From a virus: a DNA stretch of 47,974 bases. The stretch spans positions 1 to 47,974 of the IMG/VR virus record IMGVR_UViG_3300048836_000958. The stretch is one strand, 5' to 3'. Of this stretch, positions 7,520 to 15,446 are shown piece by piece (the first letter of the stretch is position 1; every line of letters begins with the position of its first letter). Below the pieces are notes generated by a model that saw only the letters and a program-made list of their open reading frames with translations, made no database searches and was not told the DNA's origin. Both the position numbers and the translations under genes were made by a program.

Positions 7520-9824
7520 TCTACCGATCGCATATGGCAATAGTTGCTTTGCCAAGACATGGCCGAATAAAGCGATCACCTTTGATGAACTCTGCGCCCA
7601 GCTGGAACAGACTATCCGCACGACCGAGTCCGTGGAGGAATATCAGAAGCTGCCCAAGGCGGAGCGCGATCGCATTAAGGACAAGGGCGGGTTCGTAGGC
7701 GGTCAGCTCCGCGATAATCGCCGCAAGCGTGAGAACGTGGCCTGTCGCTCGTTGCTGACGCTCGATTGCGACCATGCTGACGTCGACTTAGTTACCCGTT
7801 TCATCTCCGGCTGCAAGTACGCCGCCTGCCTATACACCACCCATGGCCATACGCCGGAAGCGCCGCGCGTCCGCGTCATCGTGCCTGTGACTCGTGACGT
7901 CACCCCGGATGAGTTCGTCGCCATCTCACGCTACTTCGCCGATGAATGGGGCATCGACCAGTTCGACGAGTGCTCGTATCGCCCGCACCAGCTCATGTAC
8001 TGGCCGACCACGCCGGCAAACGGCGAATACGTGTTCAAGCGCGTCGACGGCGTGTGGCTCGACCCGGACGCCTATCTTGCGGCGCACCCGAACTGGAAAG
8101 ACTGTTCTCTGCTGCCGACCTCGTCCCGCGAGAGCGCCGTTCGTGAGAATAGCAAAAGACCGCAGGAGGATCCGCTCGAAAAGCGCGGAGTCGTCGGCGC
8201 GTTCTGCCGCACATATGGCATCGAAACGGCCATTGCGACTTTTCTCCCTGATGTCTACGAGCCTTCGGTTATGGAAGGCCGCTACGATTACATTGCCGCC
8301 GACAGCAGCGCGGGAGTCGTGATCTATGATGACAAATTCGCATATAGCCATCATGCGACCGATCCCGCCTGCGGGAAGCTGCTCAACGCTTTTGATCTCG
8401 TCCGCATCCATAAATTTGCAGACGATGATGATAAAAAGTCGTTTGCCGCCATGATGGATTTTGCCGTAAAAGATGAGCTTGTCAGCGCAATGCTTTTGCA
8501 TGAAAAGCAGGAATCGGCCGCGGAGGAATTTGAAGACTGGACAAAGGCATTGGTGCGGGATCGAGGTGGCCAGCTGCAGAACAGTCTGCACAATATTACG
8601 CTGATCATGGCCAATGATCCGCTGCTCAAAGCGCTGTGCTTCAATCAGTTGGCAGACGGTATGGAAATCAAAGGCGACATTCCATGGAAGCATCCGGCGC
8701 GGTTCTGGAGGGATGCGGACGATGCGCAGCTGATCTGCTATATCGATGCGAACTACGGCACGTTCTCCGCAAGAAACTATCAGATCGCCGTAGCCAAAGT
8801 TGTCGACGATCGTTCCTACCATCCGATACGGGAGTTTTTCGACGGTCTTCCTCCGTGGGACGGAATAGGCAGAGCCGAAACCATCCTGATCGATTATCTT
8901 GGCGCAGCGGATAACAGTTACACCCGCGCGGTTACCCGAAAGACGTTATGCGCAGCAGTAGCGCGCGTGAAGCATCCCGGCATTAAGTTCGACAATATCC
9001 TCGTGCTCAATGGCGATCAAGGGATCGGCAAATCGACACTCATAGAGAAACTCGGCGGTGAGTGGTACTCGGATAGCCTGTCTCTCACCGACATGAATGA
9101 CAAAACTGCTGCAGAAAAGCTGCAGGGGTATTGGATTCTTGAAATCGGCGAGCTGGCCGGCATGAAAAAAGCGGACATCGACAAGGTCAAGGCGTTCATC
9201 TCCCGTCAGGACGATAAGTACCGAGCCTCTTTCGGTCGCCGGGTGACGCCGCATCCGAGGCAGTGTATCTTTTTCGGCACGACGAACTCGAAGAACGGTT
9301 ATCTCCGTGACATCACCGGCAATCGCCGATTCTGGACGGTCAGAACGCCCGGTAATGGCAGATGCAAGCCGTGGGATCTTAAGAAGGAAGACATAGAGCA
9401 GATCTGGGCAGAAGTGCTGGTTCTCATCGATCAGGGTGAAAAGCTCTACCTTGATAGCAATATGGAACATTTCTCCACAGCGGAGCAGGCATTTGCGATG
9501 GAACAGGATGATCGCGAAGGACTCGTCAGCGATTACTTGAATCTGCTTCTGCCGGAGAACTGGAACGATATGGACACCTTCGCAAGGCAGGAATATGTCC
9601 GGGATCCGGATGGTTCGCTGCAGCCGAAAGGCGTGACGGCGCGTAGTACCGTCAGCAACATCGAGATCTGGTGCGAATGCTTCGGAAAGCGCAAGGAGGA
9701 CATCAAGCCTGCCGATTCCTATGCGCTAGCCGCGATCATGCTTCGCATCGAGGGATGGTATAGGACTGATGATCGCGGTGTTTTACCCCTGTACGGACGT
9801 CAACGCCTATATCGAAGGAGGTGA
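7512..9824 (+). CDS. Primase-polymerase-like / VapE superfamily 3 helicase fusion
   Basis: The product is 770 aa. The N-terminal third has LLTLDCDHADVDL near residues 79-91, a D-x-D motif as in archaeo-eukaryotic primase-polymerases, and HQLMYWPTTP near 160-170. The C-terminal half is a VapE-family helicase with Walker A GDQGIGKST near 500, the Walker B-like ILEIGELAG near 545, and NRRFWTVRT near 607. It would prime and unwind phage DNA for the family A polymerase. Length and domain order fit Clostridia phages. It overlaps antA by 8 nt and is followed by a repeat-rich, origin-like stretch. Confidence 0.9.
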   Translation: MRNLPIAYGNSCFAKTWPNKAITFDELCAQLEQTIRTTESVEEYQKLPKAERDRIKDKGGFVGGQLRDNRRKRENVACRSLLTLDCDHADVDLVTRFISGCKYAACLYTTHGHTPEAPRVRVIVPVTRDVTPDEFVAISRYFADEWGIDQFDECSYRPHQLMYWPTTPANGEYVFKRVDGVWLDPDAYLAAHPNWKDCSLLPTSSRESAVRENSKRPQEDPLEKRGVVGAFCRTYGIETAIATFLPDVYEPSVMEGRYDYIAADSSAGVVIYDDKFAYSHHATDPACGKLLNAFDLVRIHKFADDDDKKSFAAMMDFAVKDELVSAMLLHEKQESAAEEFEDWTKALVRDRGGQLQNSLHNITLIMANDPLLKALCFNQLADGMEIKGDIPWKHPARFWRDADDAQLICYIDANYGTFSARNYQIAVAKVVDDRSYHPIREFFDGLPPWDGIGRAETILIDYLGAADNSYTRAVTRKTLCAAVARVKHPGIKFDNILVLNGDQGIGKSTLIEKLGGEWYSDSLSLTDMNDKTAAEKLQGYWILEIGELAGMKKADIDKVKAFISRQDDKYRASFGRRVTPHPRQCIFFGTTNSKNGYLRDITGNRRFWTVRTPGNGRCKPWDLKKEDIEQIWAEVLVLIDQGEKLYLDSNMEHFSTAEQAFAMEQDDREGLVSDYLNLLLPENWNDMDTFARQEYVRDPDGSLQPKGVTARSTVSNIEIWCECFGKRKEDIKPADSYALAAIMLRIEGWYRTDDRGVLPLYGRQRLYRRR

Positions 9825-9830
9825 CAACTC

Positions 9831-10070
9831 ATGCGGACAGCCACATGTGGACAGCCAACAAATCGTGTCCACCCCATGCGGCTGTCCGCAGAAAAAGTCG
9901 CCGTTTTGTTGGGGAAATCGACCCTAATTTGGACAGCGAGACAACTTTTTCTATATAGCACAAGAACATATAAAAATAACATAAAAAGGTATCCTGTCAC
10001 ACGTATTTACGCGCGTATAGGAAAAGTTGATCCCGTTGTCCGAGTTGTGACATGGAGAAAGAGAGTATGA
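9831..10070 (+). CDS. Small basic protein of unknown function spanning origin-like repeats
   Basis: ATG 9831 is preceded by a near-perfect AAGGAGGTGA (9815-9824), and the 79-aa frame ends with a TGA overlapping the VRR-NUC start as ATGA. Both features argue that it is translated. The product is basic (RTYKNNIKRYPVTRIYARIG) and has no recognised domain. Its first 20 codons coincide with the TGGACA inverted repeats, so the DNA is constrained by something other than protein. It may be a coupling peptide more than a functional protein. Confidence 0.5.
   Translation: MRTATCGQPTNRVHPMRLSAEKVAVLLGKSTLIWTARQLFLYSTRTYKNNIKRYPVTRIYARIGKVDPVVRVVTWRKRV
9832..9937 (+). other. TGGACA repeat cluster, candidate replication origin
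   Basis: TGCGGACAGCC 9832-9842 is a perfect inverted copy of GGCTGTCCGCA 9880-9890. Nested inside, GTGGACA 9847-9853 mirrors TGTCCAC 9866-9872. A further TGGACAGC lies at 9930-9937. An AT-rich stretch (9938-9990) with ATATAAAAATAACATAAAAA follows. Iterated sites plus an AT-rich unwinding region next to the VapE gene are typical of phage origins; function is inferred. Confidence 0.45.
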
Positions 10071-10348
10071 AAGAAAAGATATTCGAAAAGAAACTCATAT
10101 ATGCCGTAAAAGACATGGGCGGCATCGCGCCGAAGTTCATGAGTCCGGGTTTTGACGGTATGCCCGACCGCATCGTCCTTTTGCCTGGTGGTCGCATGGG
10201 ATTTGTGGAGGTCAAGGCTCCTGGTAAGGTGCCGCGCCCTTTGCAGGAAGCGAGACATCGGATGCTGCGGCGATTAGGCTGCAAGGTTTACGTGCTTGAC
10301 CGGGCTGAACGAATCAATCAGATTTTGGAGGATATAGCGAATGGATAG
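10067..10348 (+). CDS. VRR-NUC domain nuclease
   Basis: The 93-aa product contains the compact VRR-NUC (PD-(D/E)XK) pattern: GFDGMPDRIVLLPGGRMGFV, then EVKAPGKVPRPLQEARHRML. The catalytic residues D of PDR and E-x-K of EVK are present. Such stand-alone nucleases accompany a SNF2-type helicase in Clostridia phages and are thought to act on branched DNA. An ATG at 10052 is in frame, but 10067 is preferred because GGAGA lies 7-11 nt upstream and the ATGA overlap fits the operon. Confidence 0.88.
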   Translation: MKEKIFEKKLIYAVKDMGGIAPKFMSPGFDGMPDRIVLLPGGRMGFVEVKAPGKVPRPLQEARHRMLRRLGCKVYVLDRAERINQILEDIANG

Positions 10349-10457
10349 TCACTTGATAAACCTCGGCCTCACCGAAAAGGACGGCAAAGCCTTAAAACGA
10401 CCAAATTATGAACCTCGTTACTATCCGCCAGAATGTGGAAGTGGTGAAAAATGCTAA
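10341..10457 (+). CDS. 38-residue phage peptide of unknown function
   Basis: GGAGG at 10327-10331 precedes ATG 10341. The product begins MDSHLINLGLTEKDGKALKR and ends EPRYYPPECGSGEKC. It overlaps VRR-NUC by 8 nt and the HNH gene by 7 nt. Its position between VRR-NUC and the helicase suggests it belongs to the original operon before the HNH gene invaded. No domain is recognised. Confidence 0.45.
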   Translation: MDSHLINLGLTEKDGKALKRPNYEPRYYPPECGSGEKC

Positions 10458-10939
10458 GAACCCTATGTTGCGATTATTGCGGAAAAGAGTTTATGCGACA
10501 CGACTACTACACGAACGGTAAAAAGCACTTGTTTTGTTCAAGGCAGTGCTGCTGGAATTATGCCAGTAAAACTAAAAATCCTGGCCATTATGTAGAGCTA
10601 AAAGACCTCTCAGGGGTTAGCAAACATATGGCAAAACTTAACCAGGTGCTAAACCCCACGAGAATGTCTCATCAGACTCGTGAAAAAATCCGAAAATCGC
10701 TGCTTGGAAGTGGCGATTCAAAAACATATGAAAAAACCTACGGTCGGCATACGCATAGAGTTGTTGCGGAAAATATACTCGGTCGACGATTGAACGCCGA
10801 TGAAGTTGTTCATCACGTGGATGGCAACCCAAGGAACAACGATCCGGATAACATCCGAGTATTCCCATCTCAGAAAGAACATGCTGAATTTCACGCAAAA
10901 CTGTACGCATTTTTTATAAGAGGAGGTGATGCCAAATGA
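10451..10939 (+). CDS. HNH homing-type endonuclease
   Basis: The 162-aa product has an N-terminal zinc ribbon (CDYCGKEF, FCSRQCCW) and a C-terminal HNH core: HRVVAENILGRRLNADEVVH, then HVDGNPRNNDPDNIRVFPS and KEHAEFH. Histidines and asparagine of the HNH motif are intact. It lies between VRR-NUC and the SNF2 helicase, genes that are normally adjacent, and is AT-richer than its neighbours. This suggests a free-standing homing endonuclease. Its end overlaps the helicase ATG by 4 nt. Confidence 0.85.
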   Translation: MLRTLCCDYCGKEFMRHDYYTNGKKHLFCSRQCCWNYASKTKNPGHYVELKDLSGVSKHMAKLNQVLNPTRMSHQTREKIRKSLLGSGDSKTYEKTYGRHTHRVVAENILGRRLNADEVVHHVDGNPRNNDPDNIRVFPSQKEHAEFHAKLYAFFIRGGDAK

Positions 10940-12311
10940 AGTTCATGCCATATGAATATCAGCAATATGCAATCAACTATATTGAAAACAAGCCGGTTGC
11001 AGCTGTGTTCCTTGATATGGGCTTAGGTTAGGAAAGACCACGATAACGCTGACCGCCATCTTTGACCTTTGCCTTGACAGCTTTCTTGTCAGAAAGGTGC
11101 TGGTGATCGCGCCGTTGCGCGTGGCACGCGACACATGGCCCGAAGAGATACAAAAATGGGATCACCTTCATGGGCTGACCTACTCCGTCGCGCTCGGCAC
11201 GGAAGCGGATCGCAAAGCGGCGCTCACACGGCGCGCCAGCGTGTTCATCATCAACCGCGAGAATGTGCAATGGCTCATTGAGGAAAGCGGACTGCCCTTC
11301 GATTACGACATGGTGGTGATCGACGAACTGTCATCATTCAAGTCATATCAGGCAAAGCGGTTCAGAAGTCTCCTGAAAGTGCGTCCGACAGTTACCCGTA
11401 TCGTGGGCCTGACGGGAACGCCAAGCGGAAACGGGCTGATGGACTTATGGGCGGAGTTCCGCATCCTCGATATGGGCATAAGGCTCGGTCGGTTCATCAC
11501 CCGCTTCCGTACGACGCACTTCACGCCCGACAAACGCAACGCGCAGGTCGTATTCAGCTATAAACCGCTGCCCGGAGCGGAAGAGGACATCTATCGAAAG
11601 ATATCGGATATCACAATCTCCATGAGAGCCGCCGACCACTTAAAAATGCCGGAGTGCGTGATGAACGAAGTGAACGTCAAGCTATCGGCTGAGGAGCGCG
11701 AGGTCTACGACCGCTTCAAACGGGAGTTGGTGGTTTCACTCAAGGGTGAGGAGCTCGACGCTGGCAATGCCGCCGTACTGGCGGGCAAACTCTCGCAAAT
11801 GGCGAATGGCGCGGTATACGGCGAAAACAAGCGGGTATTGCCGATTCACGAGCGTAAACTGGACGCTTTGGAAGATCTGATCGAAGCGGCGAACGGAAAG
11901 CCGATGCTGGTTGCGTACTGGTTCAAACACGACCTTGCTCGAATACAGGAACGGCTGCACACACTCCACATCCCGTTCACCACGTTGGATACCGCCGAAA
12001 GCATTGCGCGCTGGAATCGGGCCGAGCTGCCCGTGGCGCTGATCCATCCAGCGTCAGCGGGACACGGCTTGAACTTACAAGCCGGTGGTTCGACCCTCAT
12101 ATGGTTCGGTTTGACATGGAGTCTGGAACTGTACCAGCAGACGAACGCCCGTTTATGGCGGCAAGGTCAAAAAGCCAATTCAGTGGTGATATGCCATATT
12201 ATCGCAAGCGGCACGATCGACGAACGCATCATGGCAGCGCTTCGGAAAAAGGATAAAACGCAGGCCGCCCTTATCGACGCGGTCAAAGCAAATTGGGAGG
12301 AAGCACATTAA
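10936..12311 (+). pseudogene. SNF2-type DNA helicase, frameshifted in Walker A
   Basis: A strong AGGAGGTGA precedes ATG 10936, which opens MKFMPYEYQQYAINYIEN and reaches DMGLG before TAG at 11029-11031. The rest of a SNF2/SWI2 helicase continues in another frame to 12311: VLVIAPLRVARDTWPEEIQK, VVIDELSSFKSY (DExx box), LTGTPSGNGLMDLW and QTNARLWRQGQK. The break is a tandem TTAGG duplication at 11023-11032; removing one copy restores DMGLGKTT, the exact Walker A. As written the ATPase cannot be made intact. A phase-variable state or an assembly error are alternatives. Confidence 0.85.
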
Positions 12312-12529
12312 TGGATCAATTTGAGGGACTGGCAAACGCCATTATCATACAGGCTGCGGTCGATTACAGACTGGCGCTTAAGCAGCTCCGGCAGAATCCG
12401 GACTTCCAGCCAGCGGTCAGCATGAAGTATGAAGTCGAACGGTTTTTCCGTTCAGAATGGTTCTCGATGCTGACGCGCGTCGACGGACCCGAACTACTGG
12501 CACGGCTCAAAACGGAGGTGGAAATATGA
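12311..12529 (+). CDS. Small conserved phage protein of unknown function
   Basis: The 72-aa product begins MDQFEGLANAIIIQAAVDYR and ends with FFRSEWFSMLTRVDGPELLA. The RSEWF-x3-L-x2-VDG ending is recurrent in Clostridia phages just before DUF1492 genes, without known function. ATG 12311 overlaps the helicase stop, with GGGAGG upstream. An in-frame earlier start at 12293 lacks a suitable ribosome site. Confidence 0.72.
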   Translation: MDQFEGLANAIIIQAAVDYRLALKQLRQNPDFQPAVSMKYEVERFFRSEWFSMLTRVDGPELLARLKTEVEI

Positions 12530-12942
12530 CGGCAAGAGACTACTTATCCCAGGCATACCGGCTTGACCAGCGCATCAACAGTAAACTAGAACAGGTCGAA
12601 TCCCTGAACGGGCTGGCCACAAAAGTCAACAGCACGCTAACCGGAATGCCCAAGAATCCCAATAGCGCCACTTCCACTATGGCGGATACTGTAACAAAGA
12701 TCATCGCCCTGCAGGCGGAGATCAATAACGACATCGACCGACTGGTGGATTTGAAGCGGGAAATGGTTGCTGTTATAAAGGCGGTGTCGAACACGGAACG
12801 CCAAACGCTACTCGAACTCCGATACCTCTGCTTCAAAACCTGGGAACAGATTGCGGTGGAGATGAACTATACCGTTCGCAACGTGCACCTGCTCCACAAG
12901 GAAGCGTTGAAAGCCGTTGTCGTTCCAGCAAGTCTTCACTAA
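12526..12942 (+). CDS. DUF1492 late-gene activator (RinA/ArpU-like)
   Basis: The 138-aa product starts MTARDYLSQAYRLDQRINSK. Its C-terminus, with ERQTLLELRYLCFKTWEQIA then VRNVHLLHKEAL, is a sigma-region-4-like helix-turn-helix. DUF1492 proteins occupy the end of early operons and, like RinA and ArpU, are thought to switch on packaging and structural genes. ATG 12526 overlaps the upstream stop. Three phased TTCACTA repeats begin inside its last codons, the likely target of this protein or a relative. Confidence 0.85.
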   Translation: MTARDYLSQAYRLDQRINSKLEQVESLNGLATKVNSTLTGMPKNPNSATSTMADTVTKIIALQAEINNDIDRLVDLKREMVAVIKAVSNTERQTLLELRYLCFKTWEQIAVEMNYTVRNVHLLHKEALKAVVVPASLH

Positions 12943-12985
12943 ATTTCACTACTTTTCACTATCGGTCATGTGATAGTGTTATGGT
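12935..12985 (+). promoter_or_regulatory. Candidate activator-dependent late promoter with phased repeats
   Basis: TTCACTA occurs at 12935-12941, 12945-12951 and 12955-12961, exactly 10 bp apart and so on one face of the helix. CACTATC 12957-12963 is mirrored by GATAGTG 12972-12978. TATGGT at 12980-12985 can serve as a -10; the position 17 bp upstream (12957-12962, CACTAT) is a poor -35 and overlaps the third repeat, as expected where an activator replaces -35 contacts. Packaging genes follow. Confidence 0.55.
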
Positions 12986-13003
12986 AGCGAAACTGAATAC
13001 GAC

Positions 13004-13035
13004 AGCCACCCAGGAGAAATCCTCGGTGGCTTTTT
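13004..13035 (+). terminator. Intrinsic terminator or attenuator just after the late promoter
   Basis: AGCCACC 13004-13010 pairs with GGTGGCT 13025-13031, followed by TTTTT. It ends early transcription after the DUF1492 gene, but it also lies only about 20 bp downstream of the proposed late -10, so it could attenuate late transcription. Confidence 0.75.
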
Positions 13036-13058
13036 GTTTGCCCTAAGGAGGCGACTAT

Positions 13059-13412
13059 ATGCCAAAGCGACCCAAGCGCCCCTGCTCCTGCCCTGGCTGC
13101 GGACGGTTGACCGACGGCCGGTACTGCGAAGAGCACAGGCAGATTGAGGAACGTCGGTACAATCATTACCTTCGCGACCCCGACACCAACAAACGCTACG
13201 GCCGCGCATGGAAGAAGATCCGAGCGCAGTTTTTGCTGCAGCATCCTTTATGCGAGCAGTGCCGCCGCGAGGGCAGGTTAACGCCGGCGCAGGAGGTGCA
13301 TCACATCCTGCCATTGGCAAACGGCGGCCCCCATGATGAAAACAATCTGTTCGCGCTGTGTAAAAGCTGTCATAGCGCTATAACGATCGGGACTGAAAAT
13401 CGAAAAAAATGA
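13059..13412 (+). CDS. Terminase-associated HNH endonuclease
   Basis: The 117-aa product has N-terminal cysteines (CSCPGCGRLTDGRYCEEH) and the HNH core: CEQCRREGRLTPAQEVHHIL, then NGGPHDENNLFALCKSCHSA. Small HNH proteins next to terminase genes help the terminase cut DNA in HK97-like phages with cohesive ends. Size and position fit this role more than homing. AAGGAGG precedes ATG 13059. In the ancestral order it should lie directly before the small terminase; here a second HNH gene separates them. Confidence 0.88.
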   Translation: MPKRPKRPCSCPGCGRLTDGRYCEEHRQIEERRYNHYLRDPDTNKRYGRAWKKIRAQFLLQHPLCEQCRREGRLTPAQEVHHILPLANGGPHDENNLFALCKSCHSAITIGTENRKK

Positions 13413-13437
13413 CAATCAATAACAGCGACACCATTTG

Positions 13438-13464
13438 AGCGGCACCATATACGGTGCTGCTTTT
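13438..13464 (+). terminator. Intrinsic terminator after HNH gene
   Basis: AGCGGCACC 13438-13446 pairs with GGTGCTGCT 13453-13461 with one G-U pair, followed by TTTT. It separates the packaging HNH gene from the zinc-rich HNH gene at 13480. Confidence 0.65.
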
Positions 13465-13479
13465 CTGTTTGGAGGCATT

Positions 13480-14631
13480 ATGAATGTTGGCAGTGAAAAA
13501 AATTCAGGTGCAGTAAAACATTGCATATGCCGGGTGTGTGGGAAACATTTCGATTATCGTTCTGCGGGAAGACCACCGCTACATTGCTCGGACGACTGTA
13601 AGTGTCAGGCGCGGCTTGATAAAAGCGGATACGCTCATGTTTGTGAAGCTTGCGGCGAATCGTTTGTTGCACTACAAAAGGACAGGCGCTATTGCTCGAA
13701 GGGTTGCAGTGGTAAAGCAAAAATAAAGGTAACGCATTACAGGAACAAGCATCTAAAAGTATGTAAAACGTGCGGGAAGCAATTCGAAACAATAGATGTT
13801 ACACAACAATTTTGCTCGCCTGAATGCGTCTCAACTCATAATCGTCGTTATAATATCTGCCAACTATGCGGGAAACCTTTCTGGCGAAGAAACGCTTACA
13901 GAATGAAGTTTTGCAGCATTGAGTGTCGACGCAAAGCACAGCACCAAGAGATGGAAGAACGGCATAGAAGCCAACAACCTGTAGAAAAGACTACGTATCA
14001 CCGAAGGTGTGCTCTCTGCGGGAATGTGTTTATCACGGCGTATCCCAATCACATTTACTGTAGTTTTGTGTGCTGCTACAGCGCGAATTTGCGTACGCAA
14101 AGAAAGCAATGGGCAGAAGCATATACTCCGAGAATTTTTGTCTGCAAGGAATGTGGATGCAGGGTTACAACGGAGTGTGGCAAAACTCGTCGTGAATTTT
14201 GCTCTGAAATCTGCGAACACAAATATCATGATCGAGCATATAAGATCCAGCGCAGTGAACAGATGAAGTCAGCATACCGAGAACCCGTATCCTTCAAACG
14301 CATTTATCATCGCGATCATGGGTTATGCGGTATCTGCGGGTTGTCTGTTCCTTATGACAAGTCGCCCGAAAAAATCTGGTCCGCAACGATCGACCACATC
14401 ATTCCCCTTTCGCAGGGTGGAACGCATGAACCAGGGAACTGTCAGTTGGCACACCGACTGTGTAATTCTATCAAGATGACGGATACGCAGGAGTTTCATA
14501 TTGATTGGGAACAGAAAAACAAAACTGATAGTGGAAGATGGTCTGAAGCACTTTTAGAACTCGATCAATATTTTAATACAGTGTCAGTGGGCAGAGAGAC
14601 CCCGGATGGGCAAGGTCATATCTCTGGATGA
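13480..14631 (+). CDS. HNH endonuclease with six tandem zinc ribbons
   Basis: The 383-aa product is an array of Cys4 ribbons: CRVCGKHF, CEACGESFVALQKDRRYCSK, CKTCGKQF, CQLCGKPF, CALCGNVF and CKECGCRV, each followed 10-20 residues later by a second Cys pair such as FCSPEC or FCSIEC. A C-terminal HNH domain follows: CGICGLSVPYDK, IDHIIPLSQGGTHEPGNCQL. The ribbons probably read a long DNA target. The gene is AT-richer than its neighbours, has its own terminators on both sides, and interrupts the HNH-terminase gene pair, so a homing element is likely. ATG 13480 has GGAGG upstream. Confidence 0.82.
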   Translation: MNVGSEKNSGAVKHCICRVCGKHFDYRSAGRPPLHCSDDCKCQARLDKSGYAHVCEACGESFVALQKDRRYCSKGCSGKAKIKVTHYRNKHLKVCKTCGKQFETIDVTQQFCSPECVSTHNRRYNICQLCGKPFWRRNAYRMKFCSIECRRKAQHQEMEERHRSQQPVEKTTYHRRCALCGNVFITAYPNHIYCSFVCCYSANLRTQRKQWAEAYTPRIFVCKECGCRVTTECGKTRREFCSEICEHKYHDRAYKIQRSEQMKSAYREPVSFKRIYHRDHGLCGICGLSVPYDKSPEKIWSATIDHIIPLSQGGTHEPGNCQLAHRLCNSIKMTDTQEFHIDWEQKNKTDSGRWSEALLELDQYFNTVSVGRETPDGQGHISG

Positions 14632-14681
14632 AAAAAATAGTGTCAACGCGGTCGGGTCGCGTACAAACTTTCGCGGTTTCA

Positions 14682-14708
14682 AGAGGTCGAATAGGCCTCT
14701 ATTTTTTT
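14682..14708 (+). terminator. Intrinsic terminator before terminase
   Basis: AGAGGTC 14682-14688 pairs with GGCCTCT 14694-14700 (one G-U), followed after one base by seven T. It closes the zinc-ribbon HNH transcript just before the small terminase ribosome site. Confidence 0.7.
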
Positions 14709-14724
14709 AGGGGAGGAAACTCAA

Positions 14725-15267
14725 ATGCCAAATGGTCACGGCGGGTCTCGCCCCGGGTCGGGACAGAAGAAAAAATCACTTACGGATAAGATACTTGATG
14801 GCAACCCCGGCAAGCGGCAATTGCAGGTGATCGAGTTCAAAGCATCTGCTGAGTTGCAAGGACTGCCCATGCCGCAACCGCGGGAGATGTTGTCTGCCGT
14901 TCAGAAGGACGGCAAGCCGCTCGTTGCCGCGACGATCTACGAGCGGACCTGGACCTGGCTGGAACAGCGCGGATGTGCGAAGATCGTTTCCCCTCAGGTG
15001 CTCGAGCGGTATGCCATGAGCGCGGCGCGCTGGATCCAGTGTGAAACGGCAATCACGGAATACGGGTTTTTAGCAAAGCATCCGACAACTGGAAGCGCGA
15101 TCCAATCACCCTACGTGGCTATGAGCCAAAACTACATGGCGCAGACAAACCGGCTCTGGTTTGAGATTTACCAGATCGTCAAGGAAAACTGCGCCGCTGA
15201 TTATACTGGCGCGAATCCGCAGGATGACGTCATGGAACGCCTGCTGTCCGCGCGCAAGGGGAAATAA
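14725..15267 (+). CDS. terS: Terminase small subunit, P27 family
   Basis: The 180-aa product starts MPNGHGGSRPGSGQKKKSLT, the Gly/Lys-rich opening typical of P27-type small terminases, followed by KILDGNPGKRQLQVIEF. The middle contains ATIYERTWTWLEQRG and the end NRLWFEIYQIVKEN. The protein recognises the phage packaging site and hands DNA to the large subunit at 18963. GGGGAGG precedes ATG 14725. The long gap to the large subunit is filled by a methyltransferase and accessory genes. Confidence 0.88.
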   Translation: MPNGHGGSRPGSGQKKKSLTDKILDGNPGKRQLQVIEFKASAELQGLPMPQPREMLSAVQKDGKPLVAATIYERTWTWLEQRGCAKIVSPQVLERYAMSAARWIQCETAITEYGFLAKHPTTGSAIQSPYVAMSQNYMAQTNRLWFEIYQIVKENCAADYTGANPQDDVMERLLSARKGK

Positions 15268-15269
15268 TC

Positions 15270-15446
15270 ATGGATGAAATGCAGGAATTCCTTCGTGCAT
15301 TGAAGTACCACCGCCTGACGAGCCAGCAGCGAAAGACGCTGCGCGGGCAGGCACTTGCGGGGAATCTCATGGCGGCGCAGGCCGGCCTACGAAAAATCGA
15401 ATCAAAAGGAGCTCAGCATGGTCATTCAAACACTGCCGGTCGATAA
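15270..15446 (+). CDS. Small conserved phage protein next to terminase
   Basis: ATG 15270 gives a 58-aa product with FLRALKYHRLTSQQRKTLRG followed by QALAGNLMAAQAGL. This LTxQQxKTLRGQALAG-x-A pattern recurs as a small gene between small terminase and methyltransferase in Clostridia phages; its function is unknown. The start lies 2 nt after the small terminase stop, and the 3' end overlaps the methyltransferase by 29 nt. Confidence 0.6.
   Translation: MDEMQEFLRALKYHRLTSQQRKTLRGQALAGNLMAAQAGLRKIESKGAQHGHSNTAGR

Noticed and set aside
7926-8822. 298-codon minus-strand frame opposite the VapE gene
   Set aside because: Lies wholly inside the well-supported primase-helicase gene and has no recognisable protein pattern.
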